Shown here: piece by piece, positions 37,944 through 45,787 of the stretch
How positions within the stretch are numbered: the first letter of the stretch is position 1
Layout: each line of letters starts with the position of its first letter
DNA from: Mycolicibacterium sp. P1-5
Lineage (GTDB): Bacteria > Actinomycetota > Actinomycetes > Mycobacteriales > Mycobacteriaceae
Direction: 5' to 3'
DNA: 64,000 nt
Assembly: GCF_008329565.1 (NCBI RefSeq)
Contig: NZ_NPKT01000001.1
Span: 372,001 to 436,000 of the forward strand
Position numbers and translations under genes: made by a program
The notes under the pieces: model-generated
Database searches by the model: none
The model's input: the letters and a program-made list of their open reading frames with translations, nothing else
Told to the model about the DNA's origin: nothing

Positions 37944-38543
37944 ATGGGTTCGACCGCGCAGAGGTTCGCAGCCGAAGTGCTGCAGGCCGAGCCGAGCACC
38001 CGGCCGGCCGATCGGCTTCTGCGAACTGCCGCGAAACTCTTTGCATCACAAGGAATCAGGGCCGTCGGAATCGATCAGATCCTGCGCGAAGCCGGGGTCG
38101 CCAAAGCCAGCCTCTACAGTACCTACGGTTCGAAGGACGCGCTGGTGTTGGCGTACCTGACCGATTTGGATCAGGTTGATCGCAACCGCTGGCTGCAGGC
38201 CGCCACGGAACTGACCGACGAGGTTGGCAAGGTGCTGCTGTTCTTCGACCTGGCCGCCAGGGCGGCATCCGCGCGGGACTTCCGCGGCTGTCTCTATGCC
38301 AACGCCGCCACTGAGTTCCCCGGGGTTGAATTCGAACCGGTTGTCGCTCATCGGCGTTGGCTGGTGGAGACCGTTGCCGATCTGTTGGCCGAGGCGGGGG
38401 CAGCGGATCCAGAAGGGCTGGCCGGGCAGATACAGCTGCTCTACGACGGCGCGCTGGTGGGCTCCAAGATCTCGCGGTCCACCGAGCCCATCACGAAGGC
38501 GCGGGCCTGGGCTGCGCAACGGATCGCCACGGCATTGACCTGA
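37944..38543 (+). CDS. TetR/AcrR-family regulator
   Basis: 199 residues. Helix-turn-helix near 28-66 (AAKLFASQGIRAVGIDQILREAG, with VAKASLYSTYGSKDALV) and a TetR_C domain of the type that follows RLFxxxG (FRGCLYANAATEFPG). TACTCT at 37932-37937 ends 6 bases before the ATG, so the transcript is probably leaderless. The frame opens further upstream across the palindrome but that reading is not protein-like. Likely represses itself and the divergent operon. Confidence 0.9.
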   Translation: MGSTAQRFAAEVLQAEPSTRPADRLLRTAAKLFASQGIRAVGIDQILREAGVAKASLYSTYGSKDALVLAYLTDLDQVDRNRWLQAATELTDEVGKVLLFFDLAARAASARDFRGCLYANAATEFPGVEFEPVVAHRRWLVETVADLLAEAGAADPEGLAGQIQLLYDGALVGSKISRSTEPITKARAWAAQRIATALT

Positions 38544-38609
38544 CCGTCGTTCCGATCGTCGTGCGCGCAAAGCTGTTCGGCAGCCATTCAGGCGGCTAGA
38601 TGTTGATGC

Positions 38610-39935
38610 GTGACCGCAATCGCCGAACCACCCGTCGACACTGACGAGTCGTCGCAGAAGACGCTCCGCACCGCGTTGCTCTCCAGTCTGATCGGTACGA
38701 CCATCGAGTGGTACGACTTCTTCCTGTATGCCACCGCGGCGAGTCTGGTGTTTAACCAGGCCTTCTTTCCCCACCAAAGCTCGCTGGTCGGAACGCTATT
38801 GGCGTTCGCCACCTTCGCGGTCGGCTTCGTCGTGCGTCCGATCGGCGGCTTCGTGTTCGGCCATATCGGCGATCGCATCGGCCGCAAGAAAACCCTGGCA
38901 CTGACCATGTTCCTGATGGGCGGCGCCACCGCCCTGATGGGGTTGCTGCCGACCGCAGAGCACATCGGTCTGCTGGCACCGATCCTGTTGCTGATTCTGC
39001 GTATCGGCCAGGGCTTCGCACTCGGCGGCGAATGGGCGGGCGCGGTCCTACTCGCGGTCGAACACAGCCCCGCCAAACGCCGCGGCCTGTTCGGCAGCGT
39101 GCCGCAGGTCGGGCTGGCGTTGGGTCTGGCGCTGGGCACCGGCGTGTTCGCGCTGCTGCAGATTGCCCTACCGGCGGGGGCATTTCTGAGCTACGGCTGG
39201 CGGATCGCGTTCCTGTTCAGCCTCGTGCTGGTGGTGTTCGGGGTCGTGGTACGTCTCAAAGCCACCGAGACGCCGGCGTTCCAGAAGCTCAAGGAGCAGG
39301 ACCGTCGCTCCTCGATACCGCTGCGCGACGTCTTCCGCCCACCGATCGTTCGCGCGACCGTGCTGGGCATGCTGTCGCGCTGGGGTGAGGGGGCGGCCTT
39401 CAACACCTGGGGCGTGTTCGCGATCTCCTATGCGACCGCCACCCTGCACCTCGGGAGGGTGCCGGTACTGATCGCTGTGACGGGGGCGGCACTGGTGATG
39501 GCTGTGCTGCTGCCGGTGTCGGGCCTGCTGGTGGACCGGTTCGGCGCCAAAGTGGTGTATGCCAGCGGCATTGCGGCCTACGGGCTGGCCGTGTTCCCGG
39601 CGTTCGCACTGTTCAACACACGCAGCCTCGCCGCCTATGCGATCGCGCTGATCGTGGTGTTCGGCGTGATTCATGCGTGGTTCTACGGCGCGCAGGGCAC
39701 GCTGTACGCGTCGTTGTTCCCCACCCGGGTGCGCTACACCGGCTTGTCGACGGTGTACCAGCTCTCCGGGGTGTACGCCTCGGGTCTGACCCCGTTGATA
39801 CTGACGGGTCTGATCGCGGCGGGCCACGGAAAGCCATGGCTCGCTTGCTCTTATCTCGTGTTCACCGCAGTGGTGAGCGTGATCGCGACCCGGCTGCTCA
39901 AGCCAGGAGACTTCGAGGACGAGCCGACCGCCTAA
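38610..39935 (+). CDS. MFS transporter, metabolite:H+ symporter type
   Basis: 441 residues with 12 predicted spans. LIGTTIEWYDFFLYATAASL at the first span, GHIGDRIGRKKTLALTMFLMG between spans 2 and 3, and GLSTVYQLSGVYASGLTPL near span 11 place it in the metabolite:H+ symporter family (ShiA/ProP-like), importers of organic acids and osmolytes. GTG start at 38610 after a spacer of 66 bases behind the TetR gene. Its stop overlaps the next TetR gene tail to tail by 4 bases. Substrate unknown. Confidence 0.88.
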   Translation: MTAIAEPPVDTDESSQKTLRTALLSSLIGTTIEWYDFFLYATAASLVFNQAFFPHQSSLVGTLLAFATFAVGFVVRPIGGFVFGHIGDRIGRKKTLALTMFLMGGATALMGLLPTAEHIGLLAPILLLILRIGQGFALGGEWAGAVLLAVEHSPAKRRGLFGSVPQVGLALGLALGTGVFALLQIALPAGAFLSYGWRIAFLFSLVLVVFGVVVRLKATETPAFQKLKEQDRRSSIPLRDVFRPPIVRATVLGMLSRWGEGAAFNTWGVFAISYATATLHLGRVPVLIAVTGAALVMAVLLPVSGLLVDRFGAKVVYASGIAAYGLAVFPAFALFNTRSLAAYAIALIVVFGVIHAWFYGAQGTLYASLFPTRVRYTGLSTVYQLSGVYASGLTPLILTGLIAAGHGKPWLACSYLVFTAVVSVIATRLLKPGDFEDEPTA

Positions 39936-40540
39936 CTCAGCTCGCCCTCGATGTAGCGCTGCAGATTCGGCGCGACGGCCGCGACGAGCTCGTCCTCGCT
40001 CAGCGACGCGATGGGCTCGATCTGCCAGATGTACCGCATCATCGCCAGTCCCATGATCTGCGAGGACACCAGGCCGCTGCGTATCTGACGGTCGCGGTCA
40101 TCGACCCCTAAACCCGACACTCGCATCAGCTGACCTTCCACAACCCGGCGCAACTTCTCGCGGGTGCTCGGCTCGTGGGCGGCGGTCTGCAGTACCGAGC
40201 GCAGCACCGGACCGATCTCGTCGTCGGCCCAGGCGCTGAGCATCAGGCGCAGTAACGCGCTGCCGAGCTGCGGCACCGGCGTCGTCCAGGTCTTCGCGAC
40301 GTTCTCCAGCCAACGCTGCGGCGGATTCGTCGCCGCATCCAGCAGACCATCCTTGGAGCCGAAGTAGTGGTAGACCAGCGCCGGGTCGACGTCGGCCGCC
40401 CGCGCCACCGCCCGGATCGTGGTGCCGGCCGAACCGTTCTGGGCGAACTCACCGCGCGCTGCATCCAGGATTCGTGCAGCCAGCACGCCCTTCTCGTCGC
40501 GGGGCCCTGGTGCCGTCACCTTCTTCGCCATGCGTGCCAC
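39932..40540 (-). CDS. TetR-family regulator divergent from CocE
   Basis: 202 residues. Helix-turn-helix at about 30-65 (FAQNGSAGTTIRAVARAADV, DPALVYHYFGSKDGLL), ligand domain with LMLSAWADDEIGPVLRSVLQ. MAR at 40540 or the second Met at 40531 may be the start. The divergent CocE gene begins 86 bases away, and the space between is filled by a 62-base dyad, so autoregulation and control of the CocE cluster are likely. Confidence 0.9.
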   Translation of the reverse strand: MARMAKKVTAPGPRDEKGVLAARILDAARGEFAQNGSAGTTIRAVARAADVDPALVYHYFGSKDGLLDAATNPPQRWLENVAKTWTTPVPQLGSALLRLMLSAWADDEIGPVLRSVLQTAAHEPSTREKLRRVVEGQLMRVSGLGVDDRDRQIRSGLVSSQIMGLAMMRYIWQIEPIASLSEDELVAAVAPNLQRYIEGELS

Positions 40541-40551
40541 CTAACCACGAG

Positions 40552-40613
40552 TTTCACCTTGCGTTGAGACTAGTTTCATCGTAGCGTGAATCTAGTCTCA
40601 ACAGAACGTGAAA
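40552..40613. promoter_or_regulatory. Extended dyad with two TetR-type boxes
   Basis: The block is symmetric about 40582/40583. TTTCAC (40552-40557) pairs with GTGAAA (40608-40613), and GTTGAGACTAG (40563-40573) pairs perfectly with CTAGTCTCAAC (40592-40602). Within it are two near-palindromes, TGAGACTAGTTTCA (40565-40578) and TGAATCTAGTCTCA (40587-40600), whose starts are 22 bases apart, about two helical turns. This fits two cooperatively bound repressor dimers between the divergent TetR and CocE genes. Confidence 0.75.
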
Positions 40614-40625
40614 ATAGGAGTCGGC

Positions 40626-42377
40626 ATGACATCCACCGGCGTTTCGGGTATCGACGCAGGTCAGCGACGACTGAACGGGCCGCAGACGACCGGCCGCGAC
40701 TACCGCAACCTCAGCACGCCGGACTACCAGATCACCACAGACATCAATCTCTGCGTCCCGATGCGCGACGGTGTCATGTTGATGGCCGACGTGCATCGCC
40801 CCGACGGCCCGGCGGTCCAGGGCGCGCGCTTCCCCGCGCTGATCGCCGCGTCGCCCTATCCACGACAGATCCAGGACCTCGGGGCCCCGGCCGGCTTCAT
40901 CGAGGCAGGGGCCACCGACTTCTGGGTGCCGCGCGGCTACGCCCACGTCATCGCCAACCTGCGCGGTACCGGCGGGTCAGGCGGCAGGTTCGGTTTCTTC
41001 GATGCCCAGGAGCGCCGCGATTTGTACGACCTCGTGGAGTGGGTGGCCGCGCAACCGTGGTGCGACGGCAACGTCGGGATGATCGGCATCAGCTATTTCG
41101 CAATGACGCAACTGGAGGCCGCGGTCGGACGCCCGCCACACCTCAAGGCGATCTTCCCGGTGGCGGTCACCGCTGACCTCTACGAAGGCGCGGTCCACCA
41201 CGGTCTGTTCAGCTCATCGTTCATCACACCGTTTCTGTCGATGCTCGGACTCACCGCCGCCCGCAGCGACACGTTCTGGCGCAGCCGCCCTCTCGGCCTG
41301 GCGCGGTGGGCACTCAACACCCGGCCGCTGCACCACAAGTTCGCGACGATGAACGGCGAAGCCGCCCTGACGATGATGCGCGGGCTACTGAAGTTGCCGC
41401 ACGACCCGCATCCCTGGGATGAGCTGTGGCTCAACGCGGCGGTCAAGCACCCCACCCGCGACGCCTGGTGGGACGAACGCAACCTGCTGCCGCTACTCGA
41501 AAACATCGACATCCCAGTCTATCTGGGATGCGACTGGCAGAACGCGCCGCTGCACCTGCCGTCGACGTTCTCCAGCTACGCGGCGCTGACCAACAGTCCG
41601 GCCGTGCGGATCGGCATGCTCGGCGAGTACGGCCTGACCTGGCCGTGGGAAAGTCTGCACGTCGAAGCACTCGCCTGGTACGACCACTGGCTCAAGGGCG
41701 GCGACACCGGAATCCTCGACGGCCCGGCCCTCCGTTACGTCCTGCCTGGCGCCGACGGGTGGCGGACAGCCGAATCCTGGCCGCCGGCAAGCACATTCCA
41801 TGAGCTGGCGCTACGCGCCGACGGTATGCTCGACGGCGACGAAGGCGACCCCGGGGTACGCGAGCTCATGACGCTCGGTGCTGGGCTGGGCCGGGTCAAG
41901 CCCAGTGCAATCGATCCCCCGGCCGCACTGACCTGGATCAGTCAACCACTCGACGAGCCGCTGGACATCGTCGGCGACATCGAGCTGCGGTTGGTCGCCA
42001 GCGCCACCGCGGCCGACACCGCCTGGATCGTCACACTGTCCGACGTCGGTCCCGACGGGACGGCAGCGCCGGTGACCGCCGGATGGCTGCGGGCCAGCCT
42101 GCGCGGCGTTGACGAGGCCGCGAGCCGCCCCGGCGCCCCGGTGCTGCCGTGCCGTAGCGCGGCGGCGGTGCCCATCGGCGTCGACGTCGAATATCGAATT
42201 CCCTTGGTGCCCAATGCCCGCCGATTCGACACCGGACATCGTGTCCAGGTGACGATCACGAGCGACGACCGGGATCCCGACACCCCGGCCATCATGAACT
42301 TCCGGCACGCCAGCGTGGGAACCAGCAGCATCAACACCGTGCGCTCATCGTCGCGGTTGCTGCTCCCCGTTCTATAG
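40626..42377 (+). CDS. CocE/NonD-family serine hydrolase
   Basis: 583 residues of the S15 X-Pro dipeptidyl-peptidase / cocaine esterase family. MRDGVMLMADVHRPDG is the typical opening strand pair. RGTGGSGGRF and the nucleophile Ser156 in GMIGISYFAM fit the alpha/beta hydrolase core, followed by a C-terminal jelly-roll domain (VPNARRFDTGHRVQVTITSDD). No signal peptide, so it is cytoplasmic. It hydrolyses an ester or amide of unknown identity. ATG 40626 with AGGAG 6 bases before. Control by the dyad just upstream is likely. Confidence 0.9.
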   Translation: MTSTGVSGIDAGQRRLNGPQTTGRDYRNLSTPDYQITTDINLCVPMRDGVMLMADVHRPDGPAVQGARFPALIAASPYPRQIQDLGAPAGFIEAGATDFWVPRGYAHVIANLRGTGGSGGRFGFFDAQERRDLYDLVEWVAAQPWCDGNVGMIGISYFAMTQLEAAVGRPPHLKAIFPVAVTADLYEGAVHHGLFSSSFITPFLSMLGLTAARSDTFWRSRPLGLARWALNTRPLHHKFATMNGEAALTMMRGLLKLPHDPHPWDELWLNAAVKHPTRDAWWDERNLLPLLENIDIPVYLGCDWQNAPLHLPSTFSSYAALTNSPAVRIGMLGEYGLTWPWESLHVEALAWYDHWLKGGDTGILDGPALRYVLPGADGWRTAESWPPASTFHELALRADGMLDGDEGDPGVRELMTLGAGLGRVKPSAIDPPAALTWISQPLDEPLDIVGDIELRLVASATAADTAWIVTLSDVGPDGTAAPVTAGWLRASLRGVDEAASRPGAPVLPCRSAAAVPIGVDVEYRIPLVPNARRFDTGHRVQVTITSDDRDPDTPAIMNFRHASVGTSSINTVRSSSRLLLPVL

Positions 42378-42380
42378 CGA

Positions 42381-42425
42381 TTTCGGCGCGGTACCGTTCG
42401 CCTAGCGGCGGATTGCGCGCCGAAA
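42381..42425. terminator. Inverted repeat after the CocE gene
   Basis: TTTCGGCGCG (42381-42390) and CGCGCCGAAA (42416-42425) form a perfect 10-base-pair stem 3 bases after the CocE stop. The 25-base loop has a further CCG/CGG pairing. It can act as terminator or as attenuator in front of the carboxymuconolactone decarboxylase-like gene. Confidence 0.5.
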
Positions 42426-42460
42426 CCACGGTCGGGCGACCGCCTGCGATCATGAACGGC

Positions 42461-42841
42461 ATGGATCAGGCGACATACGACAAGGGACGACAAATTCGCG
42501 CGGCGGTACTCGGCGAGGAGTACGTCGCCGACGCCGAACGGCAGGCCGACGAGTTCAGCAAGCCACTGCAGGATCTGCTCACCGAATACTGCTGGGGTGC
42601 GGTGTGGGGCCGCGAAGAACTGCCGCTCAAGACCCGCAGCATGCTGAATCTGGCGATGATCTCGGTACTCAACCGCCCGCATGAGCTGAAGACCCATGTG
42701 CGCGGGGCGATGACCAACGGTGTCACCCGTGAGGAGATCCGCGAAATCCTGCTGCAGGTGGCGATCTACGCGGGCGCACCCGCCGCCGTCGACGGCTTCC
42801 GAGTCGCGCGGGAGGCCTTCGCCGAACTCGACGCCCAGTGA
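42461..42841 (+). CDS. Carboxymuconolactone decarboxylase-family protein
   Basis: 126 residues of the all-helical CMD fold: ILxxEYCWGAVWGREELPLKTRSML region, then NLAMISVLNRPHELKTHVRGA and VTREEIREILLQVAIYAGAPA. It lacks the CxxC pair of AhpD peroxidases, so the PcaC-like ring-opening decarboxylase type is closer. The ATG at 42461 is chosen; the ATG at 42452 is in frame. The TGA overlaps the GTG of the next gene (GTGA), so the two are coupled and probably belong to one degradation route. Confidence 0.88.
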   Translation: MDQATYDKGRQIRAAVLGEEYVADAERQADEFSKPLQDLLTEYCWGAVWGREELPLKTRSMLNLAMISVLNRPHELKTHVRGAMTNGVTREEIREILLQVAIYAGAPAAVDGFRVAREAFAELDAQ

Positions 42842-43746
42842 GTCAGAACGTGAACGTCGGCTTTATCGGCTTGGGCAATATGGGCTTCCCGATGGCCGCC
42901 CGCCTGATTGAGGCCGGTCACCCGTTGGTGGTCTTCGACACCCGCCACGAGAGCGTCGACAAGGCCGTCGCTCTGGGTGCGCAGGCGGCCTCCTCACCCC
43001 GTGAGGTCGCCGATCGCGCCGAGACCGTGCTGGCCAGCCTGCCGTCGGTACAAGCCTCCCGCGATGTGGCGACCGGGCCGGCCGGCGTGGTCGAAGGGCA
43101 GCGCGTCCGACGATTCGTCGACCTTTCCACGGTCGGCAGCACCGCCGCCAAGGACATCCAGGCTCAACTGTCCGCGCGCGGCATCGCGATGCTCGACAGC
43201 CCGGTCAGCGGCGGTGTCGGTGGGGCCACCAAAGGCACCCTGGCGCTTATGGTTTCGGGCCCGCGCGACGAGTTCGAGGTCGTGGAGCCGATGTTGGCCC
43301 GGCTTGGCACACCGTTCTTCGTCGACACCAAAGCCGGTGCAGGCCAGACGATGAAACTGGTGAACAACCTGCTGGCCGCCACTGCGCTGGCGACCACCTG
43401 CGAGGTGGTCGTGATGGGTGTGAAGGCCGGGCTCGACCCAGCGGTGATGATCGACGTGATCAACGCCGGTTCCGGCGCCACCAATGCCAGCCGCGACAAG
43501 TTCCCGAACTCGATATTGCCGCGCAGCTTCGACTACGGCTTCGCCACCGGCCTGATGGTGAAGGACGTCCGGCTCTACCTCGAGGAGGCTCAGTCGCTCG
43601 GTCTGCGGACCGAAGTCGCGGCGGCCGTCGGACGGCTGTGGGAACTGGTGATGCGTGAAGAGGGGCCGGAATCGGACTTCACCTCAGCGATCAAACCCAT
43701 CGAGGCGGCCGCGGGCGTGATCGTGGACGGGCGGGGAGACGGTTAG
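42838..43746 (+). CDS. NAD(P)-dependent oxidoreductase, 3-hydroxyisobutyrate dehydrogenase family
   Basis: 302 residues. Rossmann motif GLGNMG at 11-16, the substrate-binding segment DSPVSGGVGGATKGTL near 120-135 and the catalytic Lys173 in AGAGQTMKLVNN are all present. It oxidises a beta-hydroxyacid or reduces a semialdehyde/keto acid. GTG start coupled to the CMD gene. With CocE, CMD and the MFS carrier it suggests uptake and breakdown of a small esterified or aromatic-derived acid, which is inference. Confidence 0.92.
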   Translation: MSQNVNVGFIGLGNMGFPMAARLIEAGHPLVVFDTRHESVDKAVALGAQAASSPREVADRAETVLASLPSVQASRDVATGPAGVVEGQRVRRFVDLSTVGSTAAKDIQAQLSARGIAMLDSPVSGGVGGATKGTLALMVSGPRDEFEVVEPMLARLGTPFFVDTKAGAGQTMKLVNNLLAATALATTCEVVVMGVKAGLDPAVMIDVINAGSGATNASRDKFPNSILPRSFDYGFATGLMVKDVRLYLEEAQSLGLRTEVAAAVGRLWELVMREEGPESDFTSAIKPIEAAAGVIVDGRGDG

Positions 43747-43886
43747 AGCGCGCGCCACCAGCTGATCGGCCGCTCCGCAGCCGGATTGCTCTGCCAGGCA
43801 GGGCGCCACAGACCGGCGGTGGCTTTCGTGCCCTGATGCTCGAGCACTTGATGAACCCGCCGACTCAACCAGTTGCGTGACATCAT
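43743..43886 (-). CDS. Small Trp/Arg-rich hypothetical protein
   Basis: 47 residues starting MMSRNWLSRRVHQVLEHQGT and ending in RPISWWRAL, with five Trp and many basic residues. The start is supported by a strong AGGAGG site 7 bases upstream (43894-43899). Its stop overlaps tail to tail with the dehydrogenase stop by 4 bases. No signal peptide, span or known motif. It is too short for length-based gene calling, so the ribosome site is the main support. It could be membrane-surface or nucleic-acid binding, which I cannot decide. Confidence 0.5.
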   Translation of the reverse strand: MMSRNWLSRRVHQVLEHQGTKATAGLWRPAWQSNPAAERPISWWRAL

Positions 43887-43930
43887 CACCGACCTCCTAC
43901 CGTCGCGCCGCGCGCCGAGATATCGAGTAT

Positions 43931-43961
43931 GGGCAATTGGCCCGGCAAACCGGGACTGCCC
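43931..43961. terminator. Hairpin downstream of the membrane/cupredoxin operon
   Basis: GGGCA (43931-43935) pairs with TGCCC (43957-43961), and inside it CCCGG (43941-43945) pairs with CCGGG (43950-43954) around a 4-base loop. It lies 40 bases past the end of the minus-strand operon and before the small gene at 43886, a suitable terminator position. Confidence 0.4.
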
Positions 43962-44001
43962 AGATTGACGTCATCTAAACGTCGTGCGACGAATCGGGGC
44001 G

Positions 44002-45288
44002 CTATCCGCCGAAAAGCAGGTACAGGCCGGTGAATGTGTAGGCCACCATGGTCAGCATCATCGCCAGCTGCCCGGTTATCTGATGTCCGGCAGGGAGCAG
44101 CCGGATGGCGGCGTCGTGCGCGGCGATCACCCCTGCGATGTGTCCGGCCACCACGAAGCACACCTTGAGGGTGGCCAGCACGCCCGGGTGTGCGGACAGG
44201 ACATAGGCCACCTCGACGTCGTGCAGGCCGAACAGCGCGATCACGGCCTGCTGCCCCTTCTCGACGAGGTACGAAAGATAGTGCGCGAACACGTATCCGA
44301 TCACGATCGGGATCAGCGAGTGGGCCATCAGCCCGGGCAGCTCATGGCGGCGCGCCCGATCGATCCCGCCGGTGGCCTGCGCCGCACCCCAGAAGGTGGC
44401 CGCCACCACGAACACGAATACCAACAGTCCGATGCTGCGCGTCAGGGCCGAGCTGACGCCGAGACCATCCGCGAAGTTACGCCAGTCCGGACTCGCCGAG
44501 AAGCTGTCGAACGCGGTCGAACCGAGCAGAATCGCCAGCACCGCAAGGGTTCCCGGCCGCACGGGCAGGGTCCGCAGATGGTTGAAGGGGTTGACCAGCG
44601 CGAGCTGTCCGCTGTCGCGGTTGCGGCCGAACACCGCCAGCCGGGACGCGACCACGCTATACACGTCGAACGGGTCGGCCCGGGACAGCCAACGCGGGCC
44701 GCACAGCAGTGCGCCGCCGAGGGTGATGACGACGTAGCACCCGAGCCAGACCTTGATGGCAGTCAAGGATCCCGGGTTCGGGCTGGCCAGTTCCAGCCAC
44801 ACGAACGCGAACAGACCCACCGCCCCCGGCCAGTATCCGAGCGACTCCGGGTAGGTGCGAAACGCGCGGTCCGGCAGCACTTTGCGAATGGTGCGCAGTG
44901 GTGAAATGACGCGCCACACCGGACCGATGAGCACCGACAACGCCGGGACACCCACCCACAACAACACATAGAAGGCACCGGGCAGCGCATTGCCTGCGTC
45001 CTGCGGCCCGACGATGCCGGCGACGACAACCCAGACCGCCAGCGCCAGCGCCAGCCCGGCCACAATCGATCGGGTGATCGGTGAATCGACCAACGTCGTC
45101 ACCCAGCCCGGCAGCAGGCGGCCCGGCCGGTCAGGGTCGAACCGCGGTGTGCGCCAGGCGAATGCCACCACCGCGAAGGTGAGTGTCAACGCCCACGCCG
45201 CACCGATGAGTGCGTACGAGTATGGGATCGGCAGGTCGGTCGAGCCACCGAGGCCGTGAGCCACAAATACGACGGTCGGCTGACTCAC
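44002..45288 (-). CDS. Polytopic membrane protein, last gene of the cupredoxin operon
   Basis: 428 residues from GTG 45288 (GTGA overlap with the lipoprotein stop). About 10-11 predicted spans. It opens with FVAHGLGGSTDLPIPYSYAL, then WRTPRFDPDRPGRLLPGW. Similar actinobacterial proteins are, from memory, sometimes labelled fenitrothion hydrolase, a name I would not trust for function. Conserved-looking features are RWLSRADPFDVYSVVASRLA and several His in or near spans. The frame continues further upstream through the lipoprotein gene but is not protein-like there. Role in the operon unknown; transport or assembly outside the cytoplasm is likely. Confidence 0.8.
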   Translation of the reverse strand: MSQPTVVFVAHGLGGSTDLPIPYSYALIGAAWALTLTFAVVAFAWRTPRFDPDRPGRLLPGWVTTLVDSPITRSIVAGLALALAVWVVVAGIVGPQDAGNALPGAFYVLLWVGVPALSVLIGPVWRVISPLRTIRKVLPDRAFRTYPESLGYWPGAVGLFAFVWLELASPNPGSLTAIKVWLGCYVVITLGGALLCGPRWLSRADPFDVYSVVASRLAVFGRNRDSGQLALVNPFNHLRTLPVRPGTLAVLAILLGSTAFDSFSASPDWRNFADGLGVSSALTRSIGLLVFVFVVAATFWGAAQATGGIDRARRHELPGLMAHSLIPIVIGYVFAHYLSYLVEKGQQAVIALFGLHDVEVAYVLSAHPGVLATLKVCFVVAGHIAGVIAAHDAAIRLLPAGHQITGQLAMMLTMVAYTFTGLYLLFGG

Positions 45289-45641
45289 GGCTGGACTTGA
45301 ATGGTGGCTACCGTCCGGTCGAGGTGATGCAGTTCGACGGCGACGCTGCCGGGAACGCCGACGGTGAACGAGAACTCCTGATCGGGTTTGGGCTTGACCT
45401 CGAACTCGTGGTCGGGGGTGGAGTGCACGTGCAGTTCGTCGTCGACGTCGCTGGTGACCCGCAGCGTGATCGGCTGGTTCACCTTGGCGGTCAGCGTCGC
45501 GTTGGTGGGGGTGACGGTGCCGTGCGCGATGGTGATCTCGACGACCGGACCGGCGGCCTGCGGGACCGGCGGCTTGCTCGAGCTGCACGCCACCGCAGTT
45601 GTGAATACGGCAGTGGCCGCAATCAGCCGGAGCACCTTCAC
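45285..45641 (-). CDS. Cupredoxin-like lipoprotein
   Basis: 118 residues, GTG start at 45641. The signal peptide ends in the lipobox AVAC (Cys19), so it is lipid-anchored on the outer face. The mature domain is beta-rich with VEITIAHGTVTPTNATLTAK, then LRVTSDVDDELHVHS and GVPGSVAVELHHLDRTVA, a cupredoxin-type Greek-key pattern with His and Met-poor metal candidates (HVH, HH). No Cys ligand typical of blue copper sites is seen, so it may carry Cu without electron transfer. It overlaps its neighbours on both sides by 4 bases. Confidence 0.85.
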   Translation of the reverse strand: MKVLRLIAATAVFTTAVACSSSKPPVPQAAGPVVEITIAHGTVTPTNATLTAKVNQPITLRVTSDVDDELHVHSTPDHEFEVKPKPDQEFSFTVGVPGSVAVELHHLDRTVATIQVQP

Positions 45642-45787
45642 TTTTCGTCCCTTTCCGAGTCAGCGCCCATCTCGCCGCGACGACGGTCGCGAATGGCGAT
45701 GTACAGCACCACGCCCACCAAGATGACAGCCGGCGTCAATGCTGGCAGTGCCAGCACCAGCGCATGGTGAGCTTCGTAGGTGACCAT
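45638..45787 (-). CDS. Small single-span membrane protein
   Basis: 49 residues: MVTYEAHHALVLALPALTP, then a span AVILVGVVLYIAI and a charged tail RDRRRGEMGADSERDEK. The ATG shares one base with the stop of the upstream 614-residue gene, and its TGA overlaps the GTG of the lipoprotein gene, so the coding frame is fixed on both ends by overlaps. It is easily missed by length-based gene calling. The two His at the outer side of the span may be relevant to metal handling. Probably a subunit or assembly factor of the complex. Confidence 0.75.
   Translation of the reverse strand: MVTYEAHHALVLALPALTPAVILVGVVLYIAIRDRRRGEMGADSERDEK

Noticed and set aside
45289..45588. N-terminal extension of the 428-residue membrane protein
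   Set aside because: It lies inside the lipoprotein gene in another frame and lacks hydrophobic or domain features.
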